DNA of 64,000 nt, from positions 124,001-188,000 of the forward strand of contig NZ_JACHVB010000035.1 of assembly GCF_014230085.1 (NCBI RefSeq). The letters run 5' to 3'. This document shows, in pieces, positions 1 through 8,431 of this stretch. Made by a program: the position numbers and the translations under genes. The stretch is from Ruficoccus amylovorans (lineage in GTDB: Bacteria > Verrucomicrobiota > Verrucomicrobiia > Opitutales > Cerasicoccaceae). How positions within the stretch are numbered: position 1 is the stretch's first letter; each line of letters starts with the position of its first letter. The notes under the pieces were generated by a model. It saw only the letters and a list, made by a program, of their open reading frames with translations. It made no database searches and was not told the origin of the DNA.

Positions 1-1
1 C

Positions 2-973
2 GAAAACGTGGCCGTCGTGGACAACCACGGTCAGATGCTTTCCCGACGCGAGGACGAGAGCGGGCCGCTCACGGCCTCGGCGCGGGCGGTGGAGTACCGC
101 CGGATGCTGGAGGATTATTTTTCCAAGAAGGTCGAATCCATGCTGGAAGCGGTTCTCGGAGAAGACCGGGTGGTCGTGCGGGTCTCCGCCGACGTGGACG
201 CCGAGGCTGTCTCGCGGCAGGAAGAAAGCTTTGATCCCGATGGGACGGTCGTGCGCTCACAAACCACGGAGGAGGCGACGGACGAGAGCGTTGATCCGGC
301 CAAGAGCGTGCAGGCGGTGTCGATGGAGGCCGGGCAGGCAAGCACGACAGCGCCGGGCGTCTCCGGCAGTTCGCGCCAGGAGACAATTACGAAGCAGCAG
401 CAGTACGAGGTCGGCCGCACCGTGACCAGTATCACCCGCCCGGCGGGCTCGATACGGCGCCTCACGGTGTCCGTTCTGGTTGAGCCCCGGATGGAAGCGG
501 GTGCGGATGGTGTCGCCGCCCCCCGCGCGCGCACCCCAGAGGAGATTGACCGCCTGCGTCAGGTCGTGGCGGACGCCCTCGGCATCAAGCTGGACAGTCC
601 GGAAGCGGGATCGGTCACCGTGCAGGAGGTTTCGTTCGTCTCGGAGGAGCCCCCGCCGGAGCCCGGCTGGCTGGATTACTTCAGCTTATCCGGCCTGCTC
701 TCTTTCGGTCGCGAACTCAGTGGTACCATCCTGGCCATCGTCCTGTTTCTGGTTTTTCTGCGGCTGCTCAAGCGCATGCGCCATGAGCCCAACCCTTGGG
801 CTGAGTTTCAGCGCTCCCAGGACGCCCCGAATATCCCGGAGGGTTACCAGAACCAGACGGTTACGCCCGAACTGCTCAACGAAATGATTAAGCAGAAACC
901 CGCCAACGCCAGCGCCATGCTGCGTAACTGGCTCGAAAATCAAAGCAAGACCCCCAACGGCAATGGATCGTGA
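2..973 (+). CDS. fliF: Flagellar MS-ring protein FliF (C-terminal part, 5' truncated by window)
   Basis: This is the C-terminal part of the MS-ring protein of the flagellar basal body. The reading frame is open from base 2, so the gene starts upstream of the window. The visible part holds the end of the periplasmic region, beginning near the VVDNHGQMLS segment typical of FliF. A Ser/Thr-rich linker follows (about residues 95-130 of the visible 321), then a membrane helix at about 237-254. The cytoplasmic tail ends in SAMLRNWLEN, which resembles the FliG-binding tail of the family. Its end overlaps fliG by 11 bases, implying coupled translation. fliE, flgB and flgC usually precede fliF and are expected just upstream. 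Confidence 0.95.
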   Translation, partial: ENVAVVDNHGQMLSRREDESGPLTASARAVEYRRMLEDYFSKKVESMLEAVLGEDRVVVRVSADVDAEAVSRQEESFDPDGTVVRSQTTEEATDESVDPAKSVQAVSMEAGQASTTAPGVSGSSRQETITKQQQYEVGRTVTSITRPAGSIRRLTVSVLVEPRMEAGADGVAAPRARTPEEIDRLRQVVADALGIKLDSPEAGSVTVQEVSFVSEEPPPEPGWLDYFSLSGLLSFGRELSGTILAIVLFLVFLRLLKRMRHEPNPWAEFQRSQDAPNIPEGYQNQTVTPELLNEMIKQKPANASAMLRNWLENQSKTPNGNGS

Positions 974-1979
974 CAGTTACGACTCAATCCCGAAGATCAA
1001 GCGGCTGGCCATCTTTTTACTGATGATCGAGCCGGAGACGGCGGCGATGCTCCTACGGGATTTCGACGAGCAGGAACTCGAAGCGATCAGTCGTGAAATG
1101 GTGGCGCTGGACCTGGTCCACGAGGATCTTCAACAGGCCGTTTCGGATGAGTTCGCCTCACTGCTGGTGGAGGGCATCACTTCTGTGCGTGGTGGCTACG
1201 AGGCCGCCTTGCGCACGCTGGAGCAGGCCAAAGGTCCGTACCTGGCCCGTAACCTGGTCGGCAAGATGGAGCCCGCCCGCGACTCCCAGGACATTATCCA
1301 GGAGATCACAGAGATGGAGGCCCGCCAGATCGCGAACCTGATCAAGGCCGAGCAGCCGCAGACGATCGCTTTCCTGCTCGGGGCGATGGATGTCCATAAG
1401 GCCGCCGAGATTCTGCAACTGCTGAGTGTGTCGGTCCGGGGGGAGGTCGTTCGCCGGATGGGTTCCCTGGAACCCACGCCCGAGGCCATCCTCAACAAGG
1501 TCGTCAAGAACCTCTCACGCCACCTCGACTCCCGCGGACAGCAGCCGATCACGCATTTCGGCGGGGCCGCGCGCGTGGCCAAGGTGCTGAACCTGGTGGA
1601 CAAGACCACCAGCAAGAACGTACTGGCGGAACTGGAGGAAAGCGATCCCAAGCTCGGCGCCCTCGTCCGTCAGAAGATGTTCTCCTTTAACGACCTGGTT
1701 AACGTCAACGTTGTGGACATGCAGCGCATCCTGCGCGAGATCGATTCGCAGACGTTGGTACTCGCCATGAAACCGGCTTCGGCGACGCTGAAGGAAAAGA
1801 TTTTCTCCGCCCTCTCGAAACGTGCCGGCGACTCGCTGCGCGAGGAGCTGGATTTCCTCGGAGCAGTTCGCCTGAAGGAAGTCGAGGCCGCGCAGGATGT
1901 GGTTATCCAGGCCGTACGCCGGCTGGAGGAAGAGGGAGAGATCAACCTCGGAGTTGGGGAGGCCACTACCTATGTCTAG
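963..1979 (+). CDS. fliG: Flagellar motor switch protein FliG
   Basis: FliG is the C-ring protein that contacts both the MS ring and the MotA stator and transmits torque. The 338-residue length is usual for the family. The middle-domain motif normally written EHPQ appears as EQPQTIAFLLGAM near residue 138. The C-terminal torque helix region is well conserved, with DFLGAVRLKEVEAAQ near residues 300-315. The ATG at 963 lies inside the end of fliF, and the stop overlaps the start of fliH. The order fliF-fliG-fliH-fliI is the classic basal-body and export arrangement. Confidence 0.96.
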   Translation: MDRDSYDSIPKIKRLAIFLLMIEPETAAMLLRDFDEQELEAISREMVALDLVHEDLQQAVSDEFASLLVEGITSVRGGYEAALRTLEQAKGPYLARNLVGKMEPARDSQDIIQEITEMEARQIANLIKAEQPQTIAFLLGAMDVHKAAEILQLLSVSVRGEVVRRMGSLEPTPEAILNKVVKNLSRHLDSRGQQPITHFGGAARVAKVLNLVDKTTSKNVLAELEESDPKLGALVRQKMFSFNDLVNVNVVDMQRILREIDSQTLVLAMKPASATLKEKIFSALSKRAGDSLREELDFLGAVRLKEVEAAQDVVIQAVRRLEEEGEINLGVGEATTYV

Positions 1980-2571
1980 GACGCTTGATTTCAGGCTTCC
2001 GCTGCGCGGTGCCTGGCTGGCTGCGGCACCGCAGGACCAGTCCGATTGCCCGACGACCAACGAGGTCTCAACTGCGGAGGTCGAGGCGCAGCTGCGTCTG
2101 GAGACCGCCGTTAAGCAGGCCCGGGAGGAGGAGCGCCGCCAGGTCGAGGCCGAGTTGGCGAACGAGCGCGAGGCGCTGAACGCCCTGCGCGAGGGGCTAT
2201 TGGCCCGGCTGTCTGAAGTCGAGGCCGACTTGGCCGGCCAGGTCGAAGCGGTTTTGCCTGAGCTGATTATCGAAGGGGTGGGGCGGGTGTTGAAGGCCTG
2301 GCAGCCAGACGCCGACACCGTTCGCAAACTCGTGGTTGAGATTCTGGCTGAGCACGCAGAGAGCCACCAGGCTGCCCGGCTGTGGATATCCGTGCGCGAT
2401 CTCGATCTGCTCGAAGCCGCCGACGCTTCGCTGCGCAAGTCCTATCCGAATCTGACCCTCCTCGCCGACGCCGAACTGCGTTCTGGTGAATTTGTGCTGG
2501 AAAGCCGCTTTGGCCAGACCGACGGGCGCTTCGAGACGAAAGTGGAGAACCTGCGCAAAGTCCTTGTATGA
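1972..2571 (+). CDS. fliH: Flagellar export ATPase regulator FliH-like
   Basis: This is the likely FliH, the elongated coiled-coil protein that binds the FliI ATPase and docks it to the C ring and export gate. The start is placed at the ATG at 1972, which overlaps the fliG stop; the frame is open further upstream but that part lies inside fliG. The 199-residue product has a charged alpha-helical stretch rich in Glu, Arg and Ala (about residues 35-85). A globular C-terminal half follows, typical of FliH/YscL proteins. It ends with a 4-base overlap into fliI. Sequence conservation in this family is weak, so the call rests on both context and the helix pattern. Confidence 0.85.
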   Translation: MSRTLDFRLPLRGAWLAAAPQDQSDCPTTNEVSTAEVEAQLRLETAVKQAREEERRQVEAELANEREALNALREGLLARLSEVEADLAGQVEAVLPELIIEGVGRVLKAWQPDADTVRKLVVEILAEHAESHQAARLWISVRDLDLLEAADASLRKSYPNLTLLADAELRSGEFVLESRFGQTDGRFETKVENLRKVLV

Positions 2572-3893
2572 TTCCTTCCCCGACAGTTTTGAACTTTGAC
2601 CGTCTGCGGCATCGGCTGCGCCAAGCCGAGACGGTCGCCCATGCGGGCGCGGTCAGCGAGGTGCGCGGGCTTATCATCGAGGCGCACGGTCCGCAGGCTT
2701 CGCTGGGCGGACTTTGCCACCTCCTCAGTGACACAGGAGAGGAGCCGGTGTTGGCCGAGGTCGTCGGTTTCCGCGAAAATCGCATGCTCCTCATGCCGCT
2801 GGGCGAGTTGCGGTCCATCGGGCCGGGCTGCAAGGTCGTGCCGGCTCCGCATGCTGAAGCTGTGCCCGTGGGCAAGAGTGTGCTCGGGCGCGTCATCGAC
2901 GGCATGGGCCGCGCTCTCGACGCAGGGCCTCCGCTTGATTACGACTACAGCCTGCCCCTGCGCCGGCCCCCGCCGGATCCGCTTTCGCGCCGACCGATCG
3001 AGCGTGTGTTCGCAACGGGTGTGCGGGCGCTGGACTGCTTTACACCCGTCGGTGTGGGCCAGCGGCTGGGACTTTTTGCCGGCAGCGGCGTTGGTAAATC
3101 CACCCTTTTGGGCATGCTGATGCAGAGCGGCGCGGCCGACGTGAATGTCGTCGCGCTGATCGGCGAACGCGGACGCGAGGTGCGGGAGTTTATCGAGCAC
3201 TGTCTCACGCCCGAGGCTCGGGCGCGTTCCGTTATTGTGGTCTCGACGTCGGATCAGCCCGCGATGGTGCGGCTGCGTGCCGCCTACCTGGCCACCGGCA
3301 TTGCCGAGTGGTTCCGGGACCGCGGCTCGAACGTGCTTTTCCTGATGGACTCGGTCACGCGCTTCGCCATGGCTCAGCGCGAGATTGGCCTGTCGGTGGG
3401 CGAGGCTCCGGCCACCCGCGGCTATCCACCGTCGGTCTTCTCTTTGTTGCCACGATTATTAGAGCGCACCGGCAATGCGGCCGAGGGCACCATCACCGCT
3501 TTTTACACCGTACTGGTGGATGGCGACGATATGAACGAACCCATTGCCGACGCCGTCCGCGGGATTCTCGACGGCCATGTGGTGCTCTCCCGTGCGATTG
3601 CCAGCGCCAACCGTTATCCGGCGGTCGATGTGCTCGAAAGCGTGAGCCGCCTGACCACCCGGGTCTGCTCGGAAAAGGAGCTAACGCTTATGGCCCGGGC
3701 TCGTAATCTTTTGTCTCTGTACCGCAGCCACGAGGACCTGATCAACATCGGGGCCTATGTGGCGGGCAGCAACCCCCGCGTCGATGAAGCCATCGCCAAA
3801 CGCGAGGCGCTGGAGGAGTTCCTCCGGCAAGCCGTCCATGAAAAAGGCGACCGTATGGAAGCCTTCAAGAAGATGGCGGAGGTGTTGGCATGA
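2568..3893 (+). CDS. fliI: Flagellum-specific export ATPase FliI
   Basis: FliI is the hexameric ATPase that helps feed export substrates to the flagellar type III gate. It belongs to the F1-beta/YscN family. The Walker A P-loop is GSGVGKST at residues 172-179, and a Walker B-type segment VLFLMDSVTRFA lies near residues 257-268. The family signature with PPSVFSLLPRLLERTG follows. The 441-residue length is normal. The start overlaps the fliH stop (ATGA) and the end overlaps fliJ, so fliH, fliI and fliJ form a coupled export-ATPase module. Confidence 0.97.
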   Translation: MIPSPTVLNFDRLRHRLRQAETVAHAGAVSEVRGLIIEAHGPQASLGGLCHLLSDTGEEPVLAEVVGFRENRMLLMPLGELRSIGPGCKVVPAPHAEAVPVGKSVLGRVIDGMGRALDAGPPLDYDYSLPLRRPPPDPLSRRPIERVFATGVRALDCFTPVGVGQRLGLFAGSGVGKSTLLGMLMQSGAADVNVVALIGERGREVREFIEHCLTPEARARSVIVVSTSDQPAMVRLRAAYLATGIAEWFRDRGSNVLFLMDSVTRFAMAQREIGLSVGEAPATRGYPPSVFSLLPRLLERTGNAAEGTITAFYTVLVDGDDMNEPIADAVRGILDGHVVLSRAIASANRYPAVDVLESVSRLTTRVCSEKELTLMARARNLLSLYRSHEDLINIGAYVAGSNPRVDEAIAKREALEEFLRQAVHEKGDRMEAFKKMAEVLA

Positions 3894-4336
3894 AAGGCTA
3901 CCGCTTCAGTCTTGAGTCTGTGTTAAGGGTCCGGCGTTTCGAGAAGATGCTTCAGGCCCAGAAGCTGGCGGAGGCTTCCTGCGCCACGCTTGCGGCCTGC
4001 CGGACATTCGAGACCCTCCGGGACCAGCTTGAGCAGGACGACAAGCTGGCCGCGAGGGCGGCCTCGGCGGCGGACGCCCTCCGTCATCGCCAGGCGTTGG
4101 TGGTGCTGCGTGAGCGGGGCGAGCGGGCGCGCGCCGGGCTGGAAGAAGCCCATGAGACCGAGAAAAAAGCCCGCGAAGCAGTCAAGGAAGCGTGGCGCCG
4201 GGAGAAATCACTGGAAAAGCTCCAGGCGCGCGAGCACGTCCTTTTTCTGAGCAACCAGGAGGCGGTGGACCGGCTGGCGGCCGATGATTTTGTCAACGCC
4301 CTGTATTATCGGGCAAACGCGGAGGATAAACAATGA
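3890..4336 (+). CDS. fliJ: Flagellar export chaperone FliJ-like coiled-coil protein
   Basis: This is a 148-residue, highly charged and almost entirely helical protein. Its N-terminal segment YRFSLESVLRVRRFEKML matches the FliJ pattern (F.L..vL..R...E). FliJ forms an antiparallel coiled coil in the FliI hexamer and links the ATPase to FlhA. The position directly after fliI, with a 4-base overlap, fits. The sequence is too low in complexity for motif proof, so the call rests on length, coiled-coil character and gene order. Confidence 0.82.
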   Translation: MKGYRFSLESVLRVRRFEKMLQAQKLAEASCATLAACRTFETLRDQLEQDDKLAARAASAADALRHRQALVVLRERGERARAGLEEAHETEKKAREAVKEAWRREKSLEKLQAREHVLFLSNQEAVDRLAADDFVNALYYRANAEDKQ

Positions 4337-4941
4337 TGCTGCTCCGATATTGGCCCATTTTACTATTGGCCACCTTCATGAGCATTGCCGGGTCAGCCGG
4401 TCTGCTCTGGTTACGTCGCGAGGCCTGGATGCCCCCGGTGCCCGTTCCCGGTACGACAGATCCGACCGCCCTGCCGAAGGAACCGCTGCCGGGTATGTCC
4501 ATGGCTTTTACCGAATGGGACTTCCATGTCTCCGAGGTCGAGGCACTCCGGAAAAAGATGGAGGAGGAGCGAGCCGCCTTGGAAACTGAGCGAACCCGGC
4601 TCGCCCAGGAAGCTGCCCGTATTCGCGCCGAAAAAGAAGACCTTGAACGCATCCGTCAGGACATCAGCCAACTCCAGGACGACATCGGCAAACACCTCGT
4701 CGTGATCGAAGCCGGAGAAAAAGACAACCTGAAGAAGCTTGCCCAGGTATATGCCGGCATGAAAGCGAGCGAGGCCGAACAGATTATCAGTCGGCTGGAG
4801 ATTCCTGTTGCCGTCAAGATCATCGCCCTCATGCCCGAGGATGTCTCCTCACGCATTCTCGGCGTCATGGTGACCGGGGGCGAAGCATCCACCCAACGCG
4901 CGGCGGAAATCAGCGACGAAATCCGGAGGCTGAAGCCATGA
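4333..4941 (+). CDS. MotE-like flagellar protein with MgtE N-type domain
   Basis: This is a 202-residue protein. It has an N-terminal membrane anchor (about residues 3-25), a long coiled coil (about 60-130) and a C-terminal helical domain. The C-terminal part (LAQVYAGMKASEAEQIISRL, about residues 136-155, then IIALMPEDVSSRILGVM) resembles the MgtE intracellular N domain found in MotE proteins. MotE-type proteins are thought to act as periplasmic chaperones or scaffolds for the stator. The gene lies between fliJ and fliK, where this family often sits, with 4-base overlaps on both sides. The symbol is left blank because the family is heterogeneous. Confidence 0.75.
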   Translation: MMLLRYWPILLLATFMSIAGSAGLLWLRREAWMPPVPVPGTTDPTALPKEPLPGMSMAFTEWDFHVSEVEALRKKMEEERAALETERTRLAQEAARIRAEKEDLERIRQDISQLQDDIGKHLVVIEAGEKDNLKKLAQVYAGMKASEAEQIISRLEIPVAVKIIALMPEDVSSRILGVMVTGGEASTQRAAEISDEIRRLKP

Positions 4942-5999
4942 ACCCCCTTAATTCCACAGGCCCGGTGCCTGATCGCCCCGGCCCCGCCGGTGGCAACCCT
5001 GGCCGCGCCCCCGACAAGGACGCCCCGGCGGACGACTTCGAGCATTTCCTTAACCAGGAAAAGCGAGACCGGAAACAGCCGGAAATTTTTGCCGATGGAT
5101 GTGCGTCTTGGCTGACCAACATTCAGGTTGGTTTCTTAAAATGCTTGGGGTCAGGTGGTTATGGATATGTCATGGCCGGTGCTAAGTATCCAGCCATGCC
5201 TCCAGACGAACAATTTTTCCAGCCCGGCACCCCGGAAATGGCTTCCGCCGCGTCACGCCGCGATGCTGATACTCCGGTCCGTGGCAGCCAGGATGAAGGA
5301 GCCTCCAGTGCGACAGGTTCCAAGTCGCCGGGGGGCAAAAAAATGCAGGCCCCGGCAGACTCATCAGCCGCCCCCCGTTCGACTCCTGCCGTCCGGTCAG
5401 ATGAACCCGCACAGAACGTTTCGGGGGGAGCGGCTCGCGCCTCGACCGGGGTAAATATTTCCCCTGCCTGGTCCATCCGGCAACCCTCGCCGAAAGCTGT
5501 CACCAGCGGCAGCTTGTCCCCGCGTAACGCCGCCGCCCGGATTTCTGCCAGCCAGTCGTCTTCACTGAAAAACTCCGGCTCGTCACCGACGGCCACGACC
5601 TCGGCCTCGATGCTCCAAGCCCGGAGCGTTGATTCCGCTGGGGCCGAGACAGCCGCAGCGGTGGAGCCTTTGCGGGCTGTTGTCTCGCCCGCCGAGGGCA
5701 GGGCGGGTCGCCCGGTGACTGACGCTTCGTCCCTCCTTCGGCAGCAGATGGTGATCGCGCCCTTGCTCGATCATGCGGACCGGTTGCGCAAGCTCGGCCA
5801 AAACCGCGCCGAGCTGGACCTCTCCTCCCTCGACGGGGGCCAGGGCCGCGTGACGCTTACCCTGCGGCGCAATGTCCTGCACGCGGTATTTTCCGAGACC
5901 TCGCCCGCGCTCGAGTCCGCCTTCCGTCGCGGGTGGCAGGAACTCGAAGACAAACTTTCAACCTCTGGACTCTCCGTCCGCTCACCCGTGTTCCATTAA
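4938..5999 (+). CDS. fliK: Flagellar hook-length control protein FliK-like
   Basis: FliK is the secreted ruler that sets hook length and switches export specificity through FlhB. This 353-residue protein has a long, disordered N-terminal region rich in Pro, Ser and Ala. A compact C-terminal domain (about residues 255-353) contains RVTLTLRRNVLHAVF and ends with a helix resembling the FliK C-terminal domain. The position before flgD and flgE supports the call. Residues about 52-100 are oddly hydrophobic and Cys-containing, coded by less GC-rich DNA carrying two inverted repeats. This may be an inserted segment. Confidence 0.8.
   Translation: MNPLNSTGPVPDRPGPAGGNPGRAPDKDAPADDFEHFLNQEKRDRKQPEIFADGCASWLTNIQVGFLKCLGSGGYGYVMAGAKYPAMPPDEQFFQPGTPEMASAASRRDADTPVRGSQDEGASSATGSKSPGGKKMQAPADSSAAPRSTPAVRSDEPAQNVSGGAARASTGVNISPAWSIRQPSPKAVTSGSLSPRNAAARISASQSSSLKNSGSSPTATTSASMLQARSVDSAGAETAAAVEPLRAVVSPAEGRAGRPVTDASSLLRQQMVIAPLLDHADRLRKLGQNRAELDLSSLDGGQGRVTLTLRRNVLHAVFSETSPALESAFRRGWQELEDKLSTSGLSVRSPVFH
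5115..5198. repeat. Two short inverted repeats inside fliK
   Basis: ACCAAC (5115-5120) and GTTGGT (5127-5132) form a perfect 6-bp inverted repeat with a 6-nt loop. CATGGC (5171-5176) and GCCATG (5193-5198) form another with a 16-nt loop. They lie in a visibly less GC-rich patch of fliK that codes for an atypically hydrophobic stretch. This could be chance or a small in-frame inserted element. Confidence 0.35.
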
Positions 6000-6019
6000 T
6001 TTTAACTCCTACCCCTACC

Positions 6020-6448
6020 ATGATCGACGCAACGACCTCCTCCTCAGCCGCCGGGGCTTCCTCCGCCCAGGCCGCTTCGACCGGCAACGCTTTTCAGATC
6101 GAAGATTTCTTTAAATTACTCACCGCGCAGCTCACCGCGCAAGACCCGCTCAGGCCGATGGAGGACACCGAATTCATCAGCCAGATGGCGAACTTCAGCA
6201 GCCTCTCGCAGATGGAAGCGGTCTCGGACAACCTTCAGGCTCTCCGCAGTCAGCAGGACGGACTCGCCGTCCAGAGTCTGATCGGTCGCGACGTTACCGC
6301 CCTGACGGCGGGTGGCGCCTATATCCAGGGCGTCGTGGACCACGTGGAGTGGGTGGACGGCGAGCCGCGCCCGTTCATCGGCGACATTTCATTCTCCTAC
6401 GCCGAACTCGTCGCGGTGGGAAATGCCCCCGTGCAATCAGAAGCTTAA
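6020..6448 (+). CDS. flgD: Flagellar hook assembly (cap) protein FlgD
   Basis: FlgD is the scaffold that caps the growing hook and guides FlgE assembly. The start is set at the ATG at 6020, just downstream of the fliK stop; the frame is open upstream only within fliK. The 142-residue product has a Ser/Ala-rich N-terminus. The diagnostic FlgD N-terminal motif follows: FFKLLTAQLTAQDPLRPM then FISQMANFSSLSQMEAV. The length is short, so the C-terminal FnIII/Tudor-like part seen in enterobacterial FlgD is reduced or absent. flgE follows, as expected. Confidence 0.92.
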   Translation: MIDATTSSSAAGASSAQAASTGNAFQIEDFFKLLTAQLTAQDPLRPMEDTEFISQMANFSSLSQMEAVSDNLQALRSQQDGLAVQSLIGRDVTALTAGGAYIQGVVDHVEWVDGEPRPFIGDISFSYAELVAVGNAPVQSEA

Positions 6449-6461
6449 CCCCGCAAACATC

Positions 6462-7844
6462 ATGGGATTGACAGACAATTTATACATCGGCGCCAGCGCC
6501 ATGCAGTCCTTCACCAACGGGATGCAGGCCATCGGCAACAACATCTCCAACTCCAAGACGATCGGCTATAAAAAGCAGGACGTGCACTACAGCGACTCCT
6601 TCGGGGAAGCCCTGCGCGACGCCACTGTGAACGGAAACGGCACCGCCCACGGCGGCATCCAGATCGGCGACGGGGTCAAGGTCACCGCCTCCCGGCAGTT
6701 CTTTAAACAAGGCCCGATCGACTATACGGGCGTCTCCTCGGATCTCGCCATCGCCGGTGACGGTTTCTTTCGGCTGCTGGACGAGACGAACAACGTGCAG
6801 TACCTGACCCGGGACGGCTCGTTCCGGGTCGATCCGGAGGGCTACCTGGTGTCGCAGAGCGGGGGCTATCTCCTTGGGTTGACGGGGGGCACGCCGCTGT
6901 CCGATCCCGCGCAGTTGGACCGCATGCGGGTCAGCTACACCGATCAGGTTAAAGTTAACGCGAACGGCCAACCCATCGACGGCTCCAACCGCCTCGTTCT
7001 GGCGGATGGCTCGCGGGCGCTGGCCAGTCCGTCATCGGCCACCGGCTACTTCCGCTCGGATGCGGACGGTCACCTGCTCGACACCACAGGGACATTCGCC
7101 CCGAGTGACGCAGTGGTGCTGCGCCCGGTTTCGGGTAACGATTTGCGGGCCGTTTACCACGAACTCGACGGAACCAGCTACCTGGTAAACCTGGCCGGCA
7201 ATCTCGTCGATGCCAACGGGGCCGAACTCGATGCGGACTCCGCGACGGCGGGTGCGCAGGCTCTTGCCTTCGACCCCACGGTCTCACTCGCGGGGCAGGG
7301 AGTGGGCTGGTCTTCGTTCGACCTTCCGGCCGCCGTCGCCACGGATGCCGTGGCCTCCGCCGCCACCTGGAACCCGGCGAACCCCCTCGCAGGGCAGGCC
7401 GCCGCCCTGCCGGACCCGACCGACACGAACCAGGTGGTCCTCTCGTTGGACTCCTGGAACTTCACCCGGGATGGTTCGCTGATCATGAACCTGAGCGACG
7501 GGACCAGCTTCAAGAGCGGGCAAGTCCTGCTGCAACAGGTACAGGCGCCCGAGATGCTTCAGACTCTCGGGGACAACCAGTTCGGTGCGATCGCTCAGGC
7601 GGGCGCGCTGGGCATGACCGACTGGGCAGTCGGATCGTCGGTCAGCGCCGATCAGTTGCGCGACCATCTGCCCGACACCGGCGGCAACGCCGTGATCAAG
7701 GCCCAATCGCTCGAACAATCCAATACGGACCTGACGCGTGAGTTCGTCAACATGATCACCACCCAGCGGGCCTTTCAGGCCGGGTCTCGGATCATCTCCG
7801 TCATCGACGAAATGATGCAGGAAACGGTGAACCTCAAACGATAA
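6462..7844 (+). CDS. flgE: Flagellar hook protein FlgE
   Basis: FlgE is the structural subunit of the hook. The start is the ATG at 6462, giving 460 residues; the frame is open further upstream inside flgD, but the conserved N-terminus begins at MGLTDNLYIGASAMQSF. The rod/hook motif IGNNISNSKTIGYKKQDV lies at about residues 26-43. The D0 C-terminal helix contains LEQSNTDLTREFVNMITTQR and the usual terminal SRIISVIDEMMQE. The middle part is the variable surface domain. The neighbour flgD codes the hook scaffold. Confidence 0.95.
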   Translation: MGLTDNLYIGASAMQSFTNGMQAIGNNISNSKTIGYKKQDVHYSDSFGEALRDATVNGNGTAHGGIQIGDGVKVTASRQFFKQGPIDYTGVSSDLAIAGDGFFRLLDETNNVQYLTRDGSFRVDPEGYLVSQSGGYLLGLTGGTPLSDPAQLDRMRVSYTDQVKVNANGQPIDGSNRLVLADGSRALASPSSATGYFRSDADGHLLDTTGTFAPSDAVVLRPVSGNDLRAVYHELDGTSYLVNLAGNLVDANGAELDADSATAGAQALAFDPTVSLAGQGVGWSSFDLPAAVATDAVASAATWNPANPLAGQAAALPDPTDTNQVVLSLDSWNFTRDGSLIMNLSDGTSFKSGQVLLQQVQAPEMLQTLGDNQFGAIAQAGALGMTDWAVGSSVSADQLRDHLPDTGGNAVIKAQSLEQSNTDLTREFVNMITTQRAFQAGSRIISVIDEMMQETVNLKR

Positions 7845-7847
7845 GTC

Positions 7848-8423
7848 ATGGCAGAAGACACAGAAAATCCGCCCCCCGCGCCCGCTAAGGCACCGATCCC
7901 CTGGCTACCTCTTGGACTGGTGCTCTTGATTATCCCCGTCATCACACTGCTGCTGACCGAGTTCTTCGTCATTCCGCGGCTCAAGTCCAGCCTCGTCGCC
8001 GAGGTCAGGCCCGCTTCGGCGGAAGCCCCCGAGCCTCCGGCTGCGGAGGAGGAAAGCAGCGACGCTCATGCCGCCAAAACCGAATCTGCCGAAACCGGTG
8101 ATCACTCCACAGGTAAAAACAAAGGCGGAACAGTGACATTTGAGGAGATGATCTCGAACCTGTCGGGAACGATGGGCACGCGTTTCATCAAGGTCAGCTT
8201 CGAGATCAGCAGCAGCGATCAACGGCTGAGCGAACTGGTCGCCGCGCACCGTCCGCGTGTGCAGGACGCCATCATTACCACGCTCTCCAGCCACACGATT
8301 CAGCAGATCGAGGCGGTCGGCGGACGCGACGGCCTCCGGCTGGCCCTCATGGGCGCTATCAACGAAGCTCTGGGCGAACAGGTTGCCGACCATCTCTATT
8401 TTACCGAATTCATCATTCAATAA
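7848..8423 (+). CDS. fliL: Flagellar basal body-associated protein FliL
   Basis: FliL is a single-pass inner-membrane protein that surrounds and stabilises the stator. The product is 191 residues. It has a short, Pro-rich cytoplasmic N-terminus and one membrane helix at about residues 20-42 (PLGLVLLIIPVITLLLTEFF). An acidic, Ser/Ala-rich periplasmic linker follows, then a conserved FliL domain containing FIKVSFEI and ending in YFTEFIIQ. It sits between flgE and fliM with short spacing, in the usual fliL-fliM-fliN order. Confidence 0.92.
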   Translation: MAEDTENPPPAPAKAPIPWLPLGLVLLIIPVITLLLTEFFVIPRLKSSLVAEVRPASAEAPEPPAAEEESSDAHAAKTESAETGDHSTGKNKGGTVTFEEMISNLSGTMGTRFIKVSFEISSSDQRLSELVAAHRPRVQDAIITTLSSHTIQQIEAVGGRDGLRLALMGAINEALGEQVADHLYFTEFIIQ

Positions 8424-8431
8424 CCGTAGTT

